Below are positions 17,971-26,529 of a DNA stretch of 26,529 nucleotides, piece after piece. Each line of letters opens with the position of its first letter. The first letter of the stretch is position 1. Location: contig CAIXMC010000396.1 in assembly GCA_903920405.1 (NCBI GenBank), forward strand, positions 1-26,529, written 5' to 3'. The translations under genes and the position numbers were made by a program. The notes beneath the pieces were generated by a model. That model made no database searches and was not told where the DNA came from. It saw only the letters and a list, made by a program, of their open reading frames with translations. Origin of the DNA: an uncultured beta proteobacterium. Its GTDB lineage: Bacteria > Pseudomonadota > Gammaproteobacteria > Burkholderiales > Burkholderiaceae_C.

Positions 17971-20346
17971 ATGACTTATTTGGTTCACACACTGCAATCC
18001 TCAGAAGCATCATCGCCAACACCAACGCCAACACACTTTGACTGGAGTCGTCTGGCAGTTGAGCTGTGGTCTTTGATGGGCATGTTGCTGGTGGTAGTGC
18101 TGGCACTTTGGGTGTTATGGGTGATGTCGCTGGGCAGCTATTCCACGCTGGATGCAGCATGGTCCACTTCGGGTGTTGGCACGGTCACGCTCAACCGCGT
18201 GGGTCGCCTGGGTGCATGGGTGGCAGATGCCAGCTATTTTGTATTGGGTTTTTCAGTGTGGTGGTGTGTAGCTGCGGCGGTGCGGCTTTGGATGGCCAAT
18301 GTGGCACGCTGGCTGCATGGTTACGAATGGCTGACAGACCGTCGTTCACAGGCGCGGCCTGCACGCTCTGCCAAGGTCTGGCGACATTTGGCGTTTTGGT
18401 TGGGGTTAGTGCTGCTGCTCATGTCCAGTGCCAGCCTGGAGTGGAGCAGGTTTTACCGCTTTGAGGCCCATCTGCCCAGTCATGGTGGCGGTATTGTGGG
18501 CTATTGGCTGGGTCCCCTGGTGCTGACATGGTTTGGCGAGGTTGGCTCTGCTCTGGTGTGCATTGTGCTGGGTTTGATGGGGATGGCATTCATCTTTCGT
18601 TTTTCGTGGGCACAGTTGGCAGAGCGACTTGGGGCGTGGCTGTTCGCTCAAATTCGTTTTGGGCGTGAAAAGTATGAATTGGTACAAGATTCAAGGCAAG
18701 GTCAACAGGCTGCAAAAGAGCGTGTAAAGGCGCTGTCTCAGGAACGTTTAAGCCATTTAGAGCACCCCACGGTACGGATTGAACCTGTCATGGATACCCC
18801 CAAGAGCACCTTATCGGTCAAAGAGCAACCCCAAACCTTGTTCAATGATGTCTCGGACTGCACATTGCCTCAAGTTGATCTGCTGGACAAGGCCAACCTT
18901 CGCCAGGAAGGTGTGTCCAATGAAACTCTGGAGATGACCAGCCGTTTGATTGAAAAAAAACTAAAAGATTTTGGGGTAGCCGTCACTGTGGTGCTCGCAC
19001 AGCCCGGCCCCGTGATCACTCGCTATGAAATTGAGCCAGCCACGGGGGTGAAAGGCGCACAAATTGTCGGTCTGGCCAAAGACTTGGCACGGTCATTGAG
19101 TCTGGTGTCCATCCGCGTGGTGGAAATTATTCCAGGCAAAAATTACATGGCACTCGAACTGCCCAATGCCAGACGTCAAACCATCAAGCTGTCAGAAATT
19201 TTGGGTTCACCCATTTACAACGAAGCCAAGTCTTTGCTCACAATGGGTTTGGGCAAAGACATTGTGGGTCTGCCCGTTGTGGCAGATTTGGCCAAAATGC
19301 CGCACGTTCTGGTGGCCGGCACCACCGGTTCTGGAAAATCGGTGGGCATCAACGCCATGATTTTGAGTCTGCTCTACAAGGCTGAGGCTCATGATGTGCG
19401 CTTGTTGATGATTGACCCCAAAATGCTGGAAATGTCAGTGTATGAAGGCATTCCCCACCTGTTGTGCCCGGTGGTGACCGACATGAAACAAGCAGCCAAC
19501 GGCCTGGCATGGTGTGTGAACGAGATGGAGCGCCGCTACAAACTGTTAAGCAACATGGGTGTGCGCAACTTAGCTGGTTTCAACGCAAAAATAGACGAAG
19601 CGCGTGCCAGGGGCGACTGTTTTGGCAACCCCTTTAGCCTGACACCCGACACCCCCGAGCCACTGCAACGCCTGCCGCACATTGTGGTGGTGATTGACGA
19701 ACTGGCCGACTTGATGATGGTGGTGGGCAAAAAAATTGAAGAGCTGATTGCCCGTCTTGCCCAAAAAGCGCGTGCGGCTGGCATTCATTTGATTTTGGCC
19801 ACCCAGCGCCCCAGCGTGGATGTGATTACCGGCTTGATCAAGGCCAACATCCCCACGCGCATTGCCTTTCAGGTGAGCAGCAAAATTGACAGTCGCACCA
19901 TCCTTGACCAAATGGGTGCCGAGGCTCTTCTGGGCATGGGCGACATGCTCTACATGCCCAGCGGCACGGGGCAGCCCGTTCGGGTTCATGGAGCGTTTGT
20001 GAGTGATGATGAGGTTCACAGGGTGGTCACTTACCTCAAGCGCCATGGCAAACCCAATTACATTGAAGGTATTTTGGAAGGAAGCAATATTGTGGAAAAC
20101 GATGCCAATGTGGCCATTGACATCAGCGGTGGCGACAGTGGCGAAAAAGATGCCATGTATGACGAGGCTGTGGCCATTGTTCTCAAAAACCGCAAGGCCA
20201 GTATCTCTTTGGTGCAGCGCCACCTGAAAATTGGCTATAACCGTGCCGCACGCCTGCTCGAAGCCATGGAAAAAGCCGGATTGATTGGCAGCCTGGGCAA
20301 CAACGGACAGCGAGACATTCTGGTGCCACTGGGCAGCGAAGGATGA
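17971..20346 (+). CDS. ftsK: DNA translocase FtsK
   Basis: Septal DNA pump that clears chromosome termini at division. It has 791 aa. Four hydrophobic segments in the first 210 residues (about 34-54, 88-105, 138-153, 186-208) form the membrane domain. A short linker leads to the motor, with Walker A GTTGSGKS at 450-457 and Walker [14 protein letters not shown] near 570-582. The C-terminal gamma winged-helix ([19 protein letters not shown]) recognises polar DNA motifs. The linker is short compared with E. coli FtsK. No Shine-Dalgarno sequence is obvious before the ATG at 17971. The stop overlaps the lolA start as ATGA. The ftsK-lolA pair is conserved in many proteobacteria. Confidence 0.97.
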   Translation: MTYLVHTLQSSEASSPTPTPTHFDWSRLAVELWSLMGMLLVVVLALWVLWVMSLGSYSTLDAAWSTSGVGTVTLNRVGRLGAWVADASYFVLGFSVWWCVAAAVRLWMANVARWLHGYEWLTDRRSQARPARSAKVWRHLAFWLGLVLLLMSSASLEWSRFYRFEAHLPSHGGGIVGYWLGPLVLTWFGEVGSALVCIVLGLMGMAFIFRFSWAQLAERLGAWLFAQIRFGREKYELVQDSRQGQQAAKERVKALSQERLSHLEHPTVRIEPVMDTPKSTLSVKEQPQTLFNDVSDCTLPQVDLLDKANLRQEGVSNETLEMTSRLIEKKLKDFGVAVTVVLAQPGPVITRYEIEPATGVKGAQIVGLAKDLARSLSLVSIRVVEIIPGKNYMALELPNARRQTIKLSEILGSPIYNEAKSLLTMGLGKDIVGLPVVADLAKMPHVLVAGTTGSGKSVGINAMILSLLYKAEAHDVRLLMIDPKMLEMSVYEGIPHLLCPVVTDMKQAANGLAWCVNEMERRYKLLSNMGVRNLAGFNAKIDEARARGDCFGNPFSLTPDTPEPLQRLPHIVVVIDELADLMMVVGKKIEELIARLAQKARAAGIHLILATQRPSVDVITGLIKANIPTRIAFQVSSKIDSRTILDQMGAEALLGMGDMLYMPSGTGQPVRVHGAFVSDDEVHRVVTYLKRHGKPNYIEGILEGSNIVENDANVAIDISGGDSGEKDAMYDEAVAIVLKNRKASISLVQRHLKIGYNRAARLLEAMEKAGLIGSLGNNGQRDILVPLGSEG

Positions 20347-20975
20347 AATCCTTCCATTTTGCTATTTTATTGATAGCTTCCTATGCAAGTGTATCTAGCG
20401 CTACAGGCCTAAAAAGCCTGGAAAAATTTGTACAAACCGTCAGCACCGGTCGATGCGAGTTCACTCAGGTGGTGACATCACCAGGCAACAACAAACATAA
20501 AACTTCCACCGGCAGCTTTGCATTTGCCAGACCCGACCGTTTCAGGTTCAATTACGTCAAACCTTTTTTACAAACCATTGTGGCGGATGGCAAAACCGTG
20601 TGGCTGTATGACCCCGATTTGAATCAGGTCACCAAGCGCAAACAGTCCGTGGTTTTGGGCACTACGCCCGCCGCGCTGATTGCCGCAGCCCCCAATGTGC
20701 TGGCACTGCAACAGCATTACACCCTGAGCAATGCGCCTGACCGAGATGGTTTGCAGTGGGTGTTGGCCATCCCCACAGAGGCCGATGGCAGTATGCAATC
20801 CATTCAACTGGGTTTTACCGCAACAGATGCTATGGCGAGTTTGGCAGTGCTGGAGATGATGGACAGTTTCGGGCAGCGATCGGTATTGCGCTTTGACCGG
20901 TTTGAGGTCAATCCCGTTCTGCCCGTTGAACTTTTTCGCTACAAATCACCTGCTGGTGCAGATGTGATGGAATAG
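20343..20975 (+). CDS. lolA: Outer-membrane lipoprotein carrier protein LolA
   Basis: Periplasmic chaperone that takes lipoproteins from LolCDE and hands them to LolB. It has 210 aa. The signal peptide covers about residues 1-20 ([13 protein letters not shown] then YASVSSA), with cleavage likely after SSA. The mature start resembles LolA (GRCEFTQVV), and [19 protein letters not shown] followed by [18 protein letters not shown] are family signatures. Residues about 5-24, most of the signal peptide, are encoded by a copy of the dispersed repeat. The start overlaps the ftsK stop by 4 nt (ATGA), so the repeat lies immediately after the overlap. Confidence 0.95.
   Translation: MKSFHFAILLIASYASVSSATGLKSLEKFVQTVSTGRCEFTQVVTSPGNNKHKTSTGSFAFARPDRFRFNYVKPFLQTIVADGKTVWLYDPDLNQVTKRKQSVVLGTTPAALIAAAPNVLALQQHYTLSNAPDRDGLQWVLAIPTEADGSMQSIQLGFTATDAMASLAVLEMMDSFGQRSVLRFDRFEVNPVLPVELFRYKSPAGADVME
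20357..20415 (+). repeat. Dispersed 49-nt-core repeat, copy forming the lolA signal peptide
   Basis: The core runs from GCTATTTTATTGATAGC to CGCTACAGGCC and keeps the GCTAT/ATAGC hairpin. Gapless alignment with the copy at 15363-15420 gives 33 of 49 identities. It is translated as [16 protein letters not shown]. Confidence 0.85.
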
Positions 20976-21109
20976 CCCGTCACCTTTGGTAGCGTATGTC
21001 AATGGTGAGACACCACCCCAATTGACGGCAAAGGCAAGCAAAGGGGTGAGCTTCCTCAGTCAAGAAAACTACGGTGAGCTAATCAAACGTCACCCATTGA
21101 TATTGCATT

Positions 21110-21161
21110 TGTCCCGCCTTAAGTTGGAAGCCTTTATTGGCTTCCCACTTAAGGCGGGACA
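21110..21161. repeat. Near-perfect 23-bp palindrome with 6-nt loop
   Basis: The left arm 21110-21132 (begins TGTCCCGCCTTAAG) pairs with the right arm 21139-21161 (ends CTTAAGGCGGGACA) at 22 of 23 positions around TTTATT. No T run follows on either strand, so it is not a standard terminator, though it could stabilise the lolA mRNA 3' end. The right arm is also the start of the second repeat family. Confidence 0.9.
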
Positions 21162-21311
21162 GAGAGCGATGGATAAGATTCCCCAGCGCCATCACGCTTT
21201 GCTTGCCTTTGCCCCCAATTTGCCGCAGAAGTAATAGTAACAAGCGACGGCATCTGACTTCATCTGAATCGGCTTGCGACTCTATCTTTGTCCCGCTTTA
21301 GGTGGGAAGCC
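21139..21311. repeat. Possible MITE-like element with inverted ends
   Basis: The first 27 nt at the left (GGCTTCCCACTTAAGG then CGGGACAGAGA) match 24 of 27 nt with the minus-strand sequence entering from 21311. The 173-bp interval contains no plausible gene. Beside the right end, CGACACTA is repeated in tandem (21311-21326). The element has no transposase, so any mobility would be in trans. This is an inference from the repeat geometry only. Confidence 0.4.
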
Positions 21312-21323
21312 GACACTACGACA

Positions 21324-21704
21324 CTACCGATGGGTCATGAAAAAAACCGCAGTTTGAATGCCTGCCCAAGTCAGCAGCAACGAGCCAAACAGGTGCATGG
21401 CTGCAGTGCCCAAGCCTAGCCAATAGCGCTCTAACTCCAGCATGGCAATGACTTCGGCTGAAAAACTGGAAAACGTGGTGAGCGCACCTAAAAAGCCCGT
21501 GATGATGGCCAGTCGCCAATAGGGATCCAGGTGAGGCATGGCATGAAAAACTGCCACTGCCACACCAATCAAATAGCAGCCAATAAGGTTAGCCGCCAGA
21601 GTGCCAAGGGGAATAATCGCCACAGGGTACAGCCAAAGACCCAAAGCCCAACGCGACAAGGCACCCATACAGGCACCCATACAAATGGAAAAAACAGACA
21701 TCAT
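21324..21704 (-). CDS. crcB: Fluoride ion channel (CrcB/Fluc)
   Basis: A 126-aa inner-membrane protein with four hydrophobic helices that forms dual-topology dimers and exports fluoride. Signatures include GALSRWALG near residues 14-22, GTLAANLIGCYLIG at about 34-47 with the pore Asn, and GFLGALTTFSSFSAE at about 70-84 with the Phe-box and the central-sodium-site region. The first two codons are both ATG; the ribosome site is weak. No fluoride riboswitch fold was recognised in the 79-nt upstream gap. The stop codon lies inside a tandem CGACACTA repeat. It lies downstream of the HD-GYP gene but is functionally unrelated to it. Confidence 0.94.
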   Translation of the reverse strand: MMSVFSICMGACMGALSRWALGLWLYPVAIIPLGTLAANLIGCYLIGVAVAVFHAMPHLDPYWRLAIITGFLGALTTFSSFSAEVIAMLELERYWLGLGTAAMHLFGSLLLTWAGIQTAVFFMTHR

Positions 21705-21783
21705 GAGGGTAAGATTTTCAGAGTGACCATCATCTTAGATCTTAGATTTGAGCCTTGATTCCTCAGTTGAACGCGCCCTGTTG

Positions 21784-22884
21784 TCAATGGCTTGTCCATG
21801 CAGCAGCGAATTGCACGAAGTCATCGTGAACCTCCAAAAAAGCATCAACAACTTCGGGGTCAAAATGGCGACCACGCCCTTCGACAATCATTTGGGTCGC
21901 ATACGTATGATCTACCGGTTCTTTGTAGGAACGACGAGCCATCATGGCATCAAACACATCAGCAACAGCCATCAACCTGGCAGACAATGGAATGGCTGCT
22001 CCCACCAAACCATTAGGGTAACCAGAACCATCCCATTTTTCATGATGGCAACCCGCAATTTCCATGGCCAGGGTTAAAAACTCGCCCTGTTCCCCCATGT
22101 GCTTACCTACCCGCTTGAGCATGTCATAGCCGCGCTGGGCGTGGGTTTTCATGATGTCAAACTCTTCAGGTGTGTGTTTGCCTGGTTTTAACAAAATATG
22201 ATCAGGAATGGCGATTTTGCCGATGTCGTGCAAAGGCGCTGATTTGGCGAGCTGTTCGATATAACTCGGAGTCAAAAGAGCGTTGTAATGGGGAAGTTTG
22301 GACAACTCTTGTGCAAGTAAACGCACATATTCCTGGGTGCAACGGATGTGGTTGCCTGTGGACTCATCACGAAATTCAGCCAAAGAGACCATCACATAAA
22401 TTGTGGCATCTTGCATGTGGTTGACTTCAGACAAGCGCTTTTCTACCTGCATTTGCAGCCAGGCATTTTGATCCATCAAAAAATCATGCCATGACTTGAT
22501 TTCCAGATGCGTTTTAATTCGCGCTACCACAACGGGGGGACTGATGGGCTTATGGATGAAATCAACTGCACCGAGCGAAAACCCCAGGGATTCATCGTCA
22601 ATTTCGGTTTTGGCGGTGAGAAAAATAACCGGTACTTGACGCGTAGCCTCTGTGGCCTTCAAACGCCGACAGACTTCAAAGCCGTCCATTTCTGGCATCA
22701 TAATGTCCAGCAATATCAAATCAGGTGGTGCTGCGGTGGCCAGTTCAAGCGCTTTGACACCATTATTGGCGATTTTGATACGGTATTGCCCCTTGAGCAC
22801 ATGAGACAGCAGGCTTAAATTTGCGGGTGTGTCGTCCACTACCAAAATAGTGGGACGCTCTTTGACGGATATGTCCATGATCAT
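21784..22884 (-). CDS. Response regulator with HD-GYP cyclic-di-GMP phosphodiesterase output
   Basis: A 366-aa cytoplasmic protein: receiver domain at about 11-130 with phospho-acceptor D60 (LILLDIMMPEMDG) and the K of HKPIS, then a coiled linker, then an HD-GYP domain at about 160-355. The metal and catalytic signature is complete: HDIGK near 217-221, HHEKWDGSGYP near 279-289, and ADVFDAM. It should hydrolyse cyclic-di-GMP when phosphorylated. The start may be ATG 22884 or 22878. It lies only 6 nt behind the hybrid kinase, which makes it the probable phosphorelay target and links the signal to motility or biofilm control. Confidence 0.93.
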   Translation of the reverse strand: MIMDISVKERPTILVVDDTPANLSLLSHVLKGQYRIKIANNGVKALELATAAPPDLILLDIMMPEMDGFEVCRRLKATEATRQVPVIFLTAKTEIDDESLGFSLGAVDFIHKPISPPVVVARIKTHLEIKSWHDFLMDQNAWLQMQVEKRLSEVNHMQDATIYVMVSLAEFRDESTGNHIRCTQEYVRLLAQELSKLPHYNALLTPSYIEQLAKSAPLHDIGKIAIPDHILLKPGKHTPEEFDIMKTHAQRGYDMLKRVGKHMGEQGEFLTLAMEIAGCHHEKWDGSGYPNGLVGAAIPLSARLMAVADVFDAMMARRSYKEPVDHTYATQMIVEGRGRHFDPEVVDAFLEVHDDFVQFAAAWTSH

Positions 22885-22890
22885 TTTTGT

Positions 22891-25800
22891 TCAATCGACC
22901 CTTGAAAAATTTTGAGAAAGTTCGGTGAGTAGCGTTTGTGCGGTATCAAACTCAAAATTTTGCAGTGCGGTATTAAAGCGCTGCCCCCACTGGGCAGACG
23001 AGATGCTGACAAACTCTTGGTGATGTTGTTCATAAAGATCAACGGCATCGCTATCACCATCATTCAATAATTGGCGCAATTGTGCAAGACAGTCAGGAAT
23101 TTTGTTCGGTTGGGAAGATGTTGATTCGGACGGTGTCACAGCGGCTTTTGAATGGGCAAAGTGCTGTTGCAAGGCCGTGATTAAAGGTGTGAGCGTCAAG
23201 GTCAAGGCTTGCAATGTCGTGTTGGCATCCTCCATTTCACGGCGCTTGCAAGCCACCTCAAGTGCTGCGGCCAAAGCCTGCACTTCATTGGCACCCAAGG
23301 TTCCAGCCAAACCCTTGATGGTGTGGGCATGGCGCTCAGCATCATTCCACTGTTTTGCATCCAGATAATGCCTGAACTTGTCCAAAAAGTCGACATAGTC
23401 GCTGATGAACATGTTCAGCATTTTTACATACAGTTCAACATTGTCATCTGCACGGCGCAGACCGCTGACAGTATTTAGCCCATGAATGGTAGGCAAAAGT
23501 AGCGTTGTGCCTTCAACCGGTACTGCTGCTATCCAGCCTGGCATGACCGCGCCTTTCGTGATTGCCGTGTAATAGCAAGCTAAAGTAACGTAAAAATCTT
23601 CGGGTTCAATGGGTTTGCCAAGGTGACCATTCATGCCCATGGCCTGGCAGCGTTCACGTTCTTCAACCATGGCGTGTGCTGTCATGGCCACGATCGGCAG
23701 CTCAGCATAACGAAGGTCTGACCGCAAGCGGCGGGTTGCCTCGAAACCGTCCATCACAGGCATTTGCAAATCCATCAAGACAACGTGGTAGTGATTGGCA
23801 GCAACGGCCGCCAATTGATCGAGTGCTGCCAATCCGTTGTTGGCAACCGTGACGATGATGCCTCGGCTTTCCATCAGTTCAGTCGCCAGTTGCTGATTGA
23901 TGAGATTGTCTTCCACCAACAGCACACGCATACCGCGCAAATCCGCACGGACATGATGACTCTGACGAGTTCTTCTTTCGTCGCTGGTATTGCCGGTCAG
24001 GTGGTTGAGCAATTGGCGTAATGCACCTGGCAAAACTGGTTTGGACAAAAAATGACGGGCACCCAGACGTTGTGAAGTTTCATGAATCGTATCAGAATCA
24101 TAGGCCGAGATCACAACGGGCAGCGAAACGGTCGTCATGCCACTGGTTTGCAGGGCTTGAAGCACATCGCCGCCATCCATGTCTGGCATGACCCAATCCA
24201 TCAGCAACAGGTCGTACGGTGTACCTGCATCAAAAGCCTGTTTTATCATGGACAGCGCACCATGTCCGCTGTCGGCACTTTCAATGCCTTGAGCATGAGC
24301 GCGACCGACCCCCAACGCTTTCAGCAAACCCACCAGTACACATCGTGCCTCTGGCTGATCGTCTATGACCAGGATGCGCAAATGATCAACACCCGTCAAT
24401 ACGGTTGTGACGGGCAATGCCAAACTGGCAGTGGAAAAGCGTGCGGTAAAAATAAAACTTGCCCCAACACCCAAAGTGCTTTCAACCCATAGACGACCAT
24501 GCATCAATTCAACAAACCTTTTTGAGATGGTCAGACCCAACCCGGTGCCACCGTACTTACGTGCGGTAGAACCATCGGCTTGAGAAAATTCCTGAAAAAG
24601 CCGCCTCACCTGTTCTTCAGACATGCCAATCCCTGTGTCATTGACACAAAACCGCAGGAACACATGGGTACCGCGACGCTCTTCAACGCTGATACTGAGT
24701 TTGACATGGCCACGGTGGGTAAATTTGAGCGAATTTGACAACAAGTTGGTCAAAATTTGCCCAAGACGCAGCGAATCACCCATCAACGCACCCTGATCGC
24801 CTAGCAGCAGCGGATCAGTGACATCAAACAGCAGCTCAATTTCGTTTTCAAGCGCTCGCTGACGCAAGAGTGACAGGGAATGACTGGCCACTTCTTCCAG
24901 GATGAAGCGGGCATTTTCCAGCTCCAGCTTGCCTGCTTCTACTTTGGAAAAGTCAAGAATATCGTTGATGATGCCCAGCAAAGACAGGGCAGCGCCATGG
25001 GCATTGTCAATGTAGCTTCTTTGGCGCGTGGTCAGGTCGGTTTGCAGTGCCAGATAAGCCATGCCGATGATGGCATTCATGGGTGTGCGAATTTCATGAC
25101 TCATATTGGCTAAAAACATCGACTTGGCACGTGTGGCTTCCTCGGCCGCGCAACGTGATAGCTCGGTTTGTTGATTGGCGGCCTCTAGTTCCTGTTGCGT
25201 TTGCTGACGCAGTCGGATGTCTTGCTCAATGGACGCTGCCATACCATCAAGTATGGAGCCAAGAACTACCAATTCTTCAACCCCATGTTCATCACTGTCG
25301 TTTGACTTCAAAGACATGCGATCGGTTGCCGATGTGACTACGTTACCCGTGGCACGGATACGCGTGGAGTAGTCCCCACACGCCAAACGCTTTGCCGCCA
25401 TGGAGAGTATTTCGATGGGTCGTAGCACACTACGGCGAATGACTCGCGATGCAGTCAAAACCATCACACAAGTCAGCGCCATACTGCCTAAAGTCAGGTA
25501 GATCCAGCGTACCAGATCATTGGCAGCCTGGGTGACTGCCTTGTTGGTTCGTTCATCGACAAGCAACGCCATTTCTGCAACTGCTTTTGCAAGATGGGCT
25601 TTGAGCTGGTTGTATTTCTGGCTATGAACCAGTTGGCTTGCAAATTCAAGGTGAGGTTCACCACCGGACACAAAATCTGCCATCACAGGGTCATAAAGCC
25701 CCTGGGTTGCAGCGAAGGCGATTTGCTCAATCTGTTTCATGGCATCGGTTGCCGCGAGAACCTTGCCAAATGCCTGGAATTCTTCACGGCTGAACCCCAG

Positions 25801-26184
25801 TGATGTCATGCGATCAACCAAGGGACGCTGCATGCCATTAGGCAAAAACTGATGTTTGATGTCGCCGGAAATCACCAAATCCCAGTAAGCACCTGAAACA
25901 TAATGTTCTGGATAAGGTTTTTCGCCATGACGAATGGCCAGAATATCATAATAATAAGTCAGATAACGTATTTGACCTGTGCTGGTGAACTCTCGCACAA
26001 AGTTCGTTAATTGTTCTGTTTCGTACTGCAATTCCTGAGCCAGTGACATCGCCAGTTGCCGGTGTTCCTGTTCTTTGACAACGCGTTCGTGACTACCTTT
26101 GATCATCAGCAAAAACATGGCGTTGGCACTCAGCACAAGCAACACGACGAACGAGAACCACAAGGAATACTGTCTAAGTTTCAT
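22891..26184 (-). CDS. Hybrid sensor histidine kinase with two receivers and an Hpt domain
   Basis: From the ATG at 26184 ([11 protein letters not shown]) it has 1097 aa. TM1 at about 10-29 and TM2 at 226-248 enclose a periplasmic, mostly helical sensor region of some 195 residues that I do not recognise. A HAMP-like linker follows, then HisKA with H363 in SHEIRTPMN, and the ATPase domain with [16 protein letters not shown] (D516) and GGTGLGL. Receiver 1 has D663 ([13 protein letters not shown]), receiver 2 has D805 ([12 protein letters not shown]) and K857 (GKP), and the Hpt domain has H954 (AHTIKGLAG). All phosphorelay residues are present. An ATG at 26238 would add 18 residues; neither start has a good ribosome site. 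Operon position points to the adjacent HD-GYP regulator as partner. The ligand is unknown. Confidence 0.93.
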   Translation of the reverse strand: MKLRQYSLWFSFVVLLVLSANAMFLLMIKGSHERVVKEQEHRQLAMSLAQELQYETEQLTNFVREFTSTGQIRYLTYYYDILAIRHGEKPYPEHYVSGAYWDLVISGDIKHQFLPNGMQRPLVDRMTSLGFSREEFQAFGKVLAATDAMKQIEQIAFAATQGLYDPVMADFVSGGEPHLEFASQLVHSQKYNQLKAHLAKAVAEMALLVDERTNKAVTQAANDLVRWIYLTLGSMALTCVMVLTASRVIRRSVLRPIEILSMAAKRLACGDYSTRIRATGNVVTSATDRMSLKSNDSDEHGVEELVVLGSILDGMAASIEQDIRLRQQTQQELEAANQQTELSRCAAEEATRAKSMFLANMSHEIRTPMNAIIGMAYLALQTDLTTRQRSYIDNAHGAALSLLGIINDILDFSKVEAGKLELENARFILEEVASHSLSLLRQRALENEIELLFDVTDPLLLGDQGALMGDSLRLGQILTNLLSNSLKFTHRGHVKLSISVEERRGTHVFLRFCVNDTGIGMSEEQVRRLFQEFSQADGSTARKYGGTGLGLTISKRFVELMHGRLWVESTLGVGASFIFTARFSTASLALPVTTVLTGVDHLRILVIDDQPEARCVLVGLLKALGVGRAHAQGIESADSGHGALSMIKQAFDAGTPYDLLLMDWVMPDMDGGDVLQALQTSGMTTVSLPVVISAYDSDTIHETSQRLGARHFLSKPVLPGALRQLLNHLTGNTSDERRTRQSHHVRADLRGMRVLLVEDNLINQQLATELMESRGIIVTVANNGLAALDQLAAVAANHYHVVLMDLQMPVMDGFEATRRLRSDLRYAELPIVAMTAHAMVEERERCQAMGMNGHLGKPIEPEDFYVTLACYYTAITKGAVMPGWIAAVPVEGTTLLLPTIHGLNTVSGLRRADDNVELYVKMLNMFISDYVDFLDKFRHYLDAKQWNDAERHAHTIKGLAGTLGANEVQALAAALEVACKRREMEDANTTLQALTLTLTPLITALQQHFAHSKAAVTPSESTSSQPNKIPDCLAQLRQLLNDGDSDAVDLYEQHHQEFVSISSAQWGQRFNTALQNFEFDTAQTLLTELSQNFSRVD

Positions 26185-26529
26185 GGCGTATATTTTGAAG
26201 GGAAATGCAGATAGATAATCTTGGTGGTGAAAATCCAATACCGTTCAATGGACGATAGCGATCCTCTTCAAACGCAATGTGGCGGTGAAAAATAGATGTT
26301 TCAGGTCAATCTGTAAGTGTATTCGATGAGTTTTACTGCGATATGCGGCGTTCCTTCAGAACGCGGAAATGGCCGGGGTGTTTTTCCCAGGGCGTTGCCC
26401 TTCGCTGGTATGCGGTGCCCCGTTGGGGCAAGAATTCCATGCCCCAACGAGGTAAGGATATGGTCAACAATAAGTTCCGCTTTTGGCTCGTCAGATTTGG
26501 GCGCACTGCGTCGTTACAAATCGCTTATG
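26185..26529. other. Upstream flank of the kinase gene
   Basis: No gene is supported here. The 26239-26340 part should hold the kinase promoter; a minus-strand TTACAG and TATTTT 16 nt apart is only a weak candidate. Beyond 26345 the sequence is a run of GC-rich hairpins (listed separately). The last 60 nt carry nothing I recognise. Confidence 0.4.
26348..26452. repeat. REP-like hairpin cluster
   Basis: Three hairpins in succession: GCGTTC-CTTCA-GAACGC (26348-26364), GGGC-GTT-GCCC (about 26390-26400), and CCCCGTTGGGGCA (26418-26430) pairing 12 of 13 with TGCCCCAACGAGG (26440-26452). TGCCCCGTTGGGGCA can also fold on itself. The pattern CCAGGGCGTTGCCC followed by GCCCCGTTGGGGC resembles REP repeats seen in several bacterial phyla, some of which are linked to RAYT transposases. 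No such gene is in the window. Confidence 0.6.

Larger units (their letters stand above)
20976..21323. other. Gap between convergent lolA and crcB, repeat-rich
   Basis: No intact gene is called. A frame from about 20977 to 21109 looks like protein (VAYVNGETPPQ, then KGVSFLSQENYGELIKRH) but has only a TTG as possible start and runs straight into the palindrome at 21110. It may be a gene relic. The remainder holds the palindrome and the possible inverted-repeat element 21139-21311. I see no hairpin with a T run that would end either gene. Confidence 0.4.

Noticed and set aside
21110..21161. Bidirectional intrinsic terminator between lolA and crcB
   Set aside because: The stem is strong but no T run follows on either strand, and it belongs to a repeat family found elsewhere.
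21705..21783. Fluoride riboswitch upstream of crcB
   Set aside because: The 79-nt gap has short AT repeats (ATCTTAG in tandem) but no recognisable riboswitch fold.

Overview
This window looks like the chromosome of a betaproteobacterium of the order Burkholderiales, most likely the family Comamonadaceae. That is inferred from protein character, from the compact folC-SPOR-cvpA-purF-metZ order and the trxB/ftsK/lolA neighbourhood, and from a short dispersed repeat resembling those I associate with Comamonadaceae genomes. Species cannot be fixed from the sequence. All main genes are intact; there is no phage, CRISPR array, complete insertion sequence or rRNA.

Layout. (1) 134-7074, minus strand: a tightly packed unit read folC, SPOR/DedD-like protein, cvpA, purF, metZ, gltX, then tRNA-Ala(GGC), closed by an intrinsic terminator. 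The gltX frame runs into the tRNA and stops at tRNA nucleotides 8-10; a good sigma-70-type promoter for the tRNA lies inside the gltX 3' end. (2) 7075-7524: a regulatory/repeat gap. (3) 7525-10396, plus strand: a complete TRAP transporter (receptor, small and large membrane subunits) with overlapping genes. (4) 10607-12273, plus strand: a Uma2-family nuclease-like gene and miaA. (5) 12279-14759, minus: an envelope-anchored penicillin-acylase-family (Ntn) amidase converging on miaA with 5 bp between the stops. (6) 14888-16965, minus: a NifX/NifB-domain protein, ribosomal proteins L33 and L28, and trxB. (7) 17221-20975, plus: a Crp/Fnr regulator, ftsK and lolA. (8) 20976-21323: a gap holding a strong palindrome and a possible 173-bp inverted-repeat element. 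(9) 21324-26184, minus: a fluoride channel (crcB/fluC), a REC-HD-GYP cyclic-di-GMP phosphodiesterase, and a large hybrid histidine kinase whose natural output is probably that phosphodiesterase.

The most unusual feature is a dispersed 49-nt-core repeat that I align without gaps at seven places. Three copies are intergenic and four lie inside intact genes (the SPOR protein, folC, miaA, lolA). In folC, miaA and lolA the same reading frame of the same strand of the repeat is translated, and in lolA it supplies most of the signal peptide. One intergenic copy supplies half of the terminator stem behind rpmB-rpmG. This behaviour recalls the Rickettsia palindromic elements that insert in frame into proteins. 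A second repeat family (27-nt end shared by 7309-7335, 21139-21165 and, imperfectly, 21285-21311) and two REP-like hairpin clusters (17046-17116, 26348-26452) are also present.
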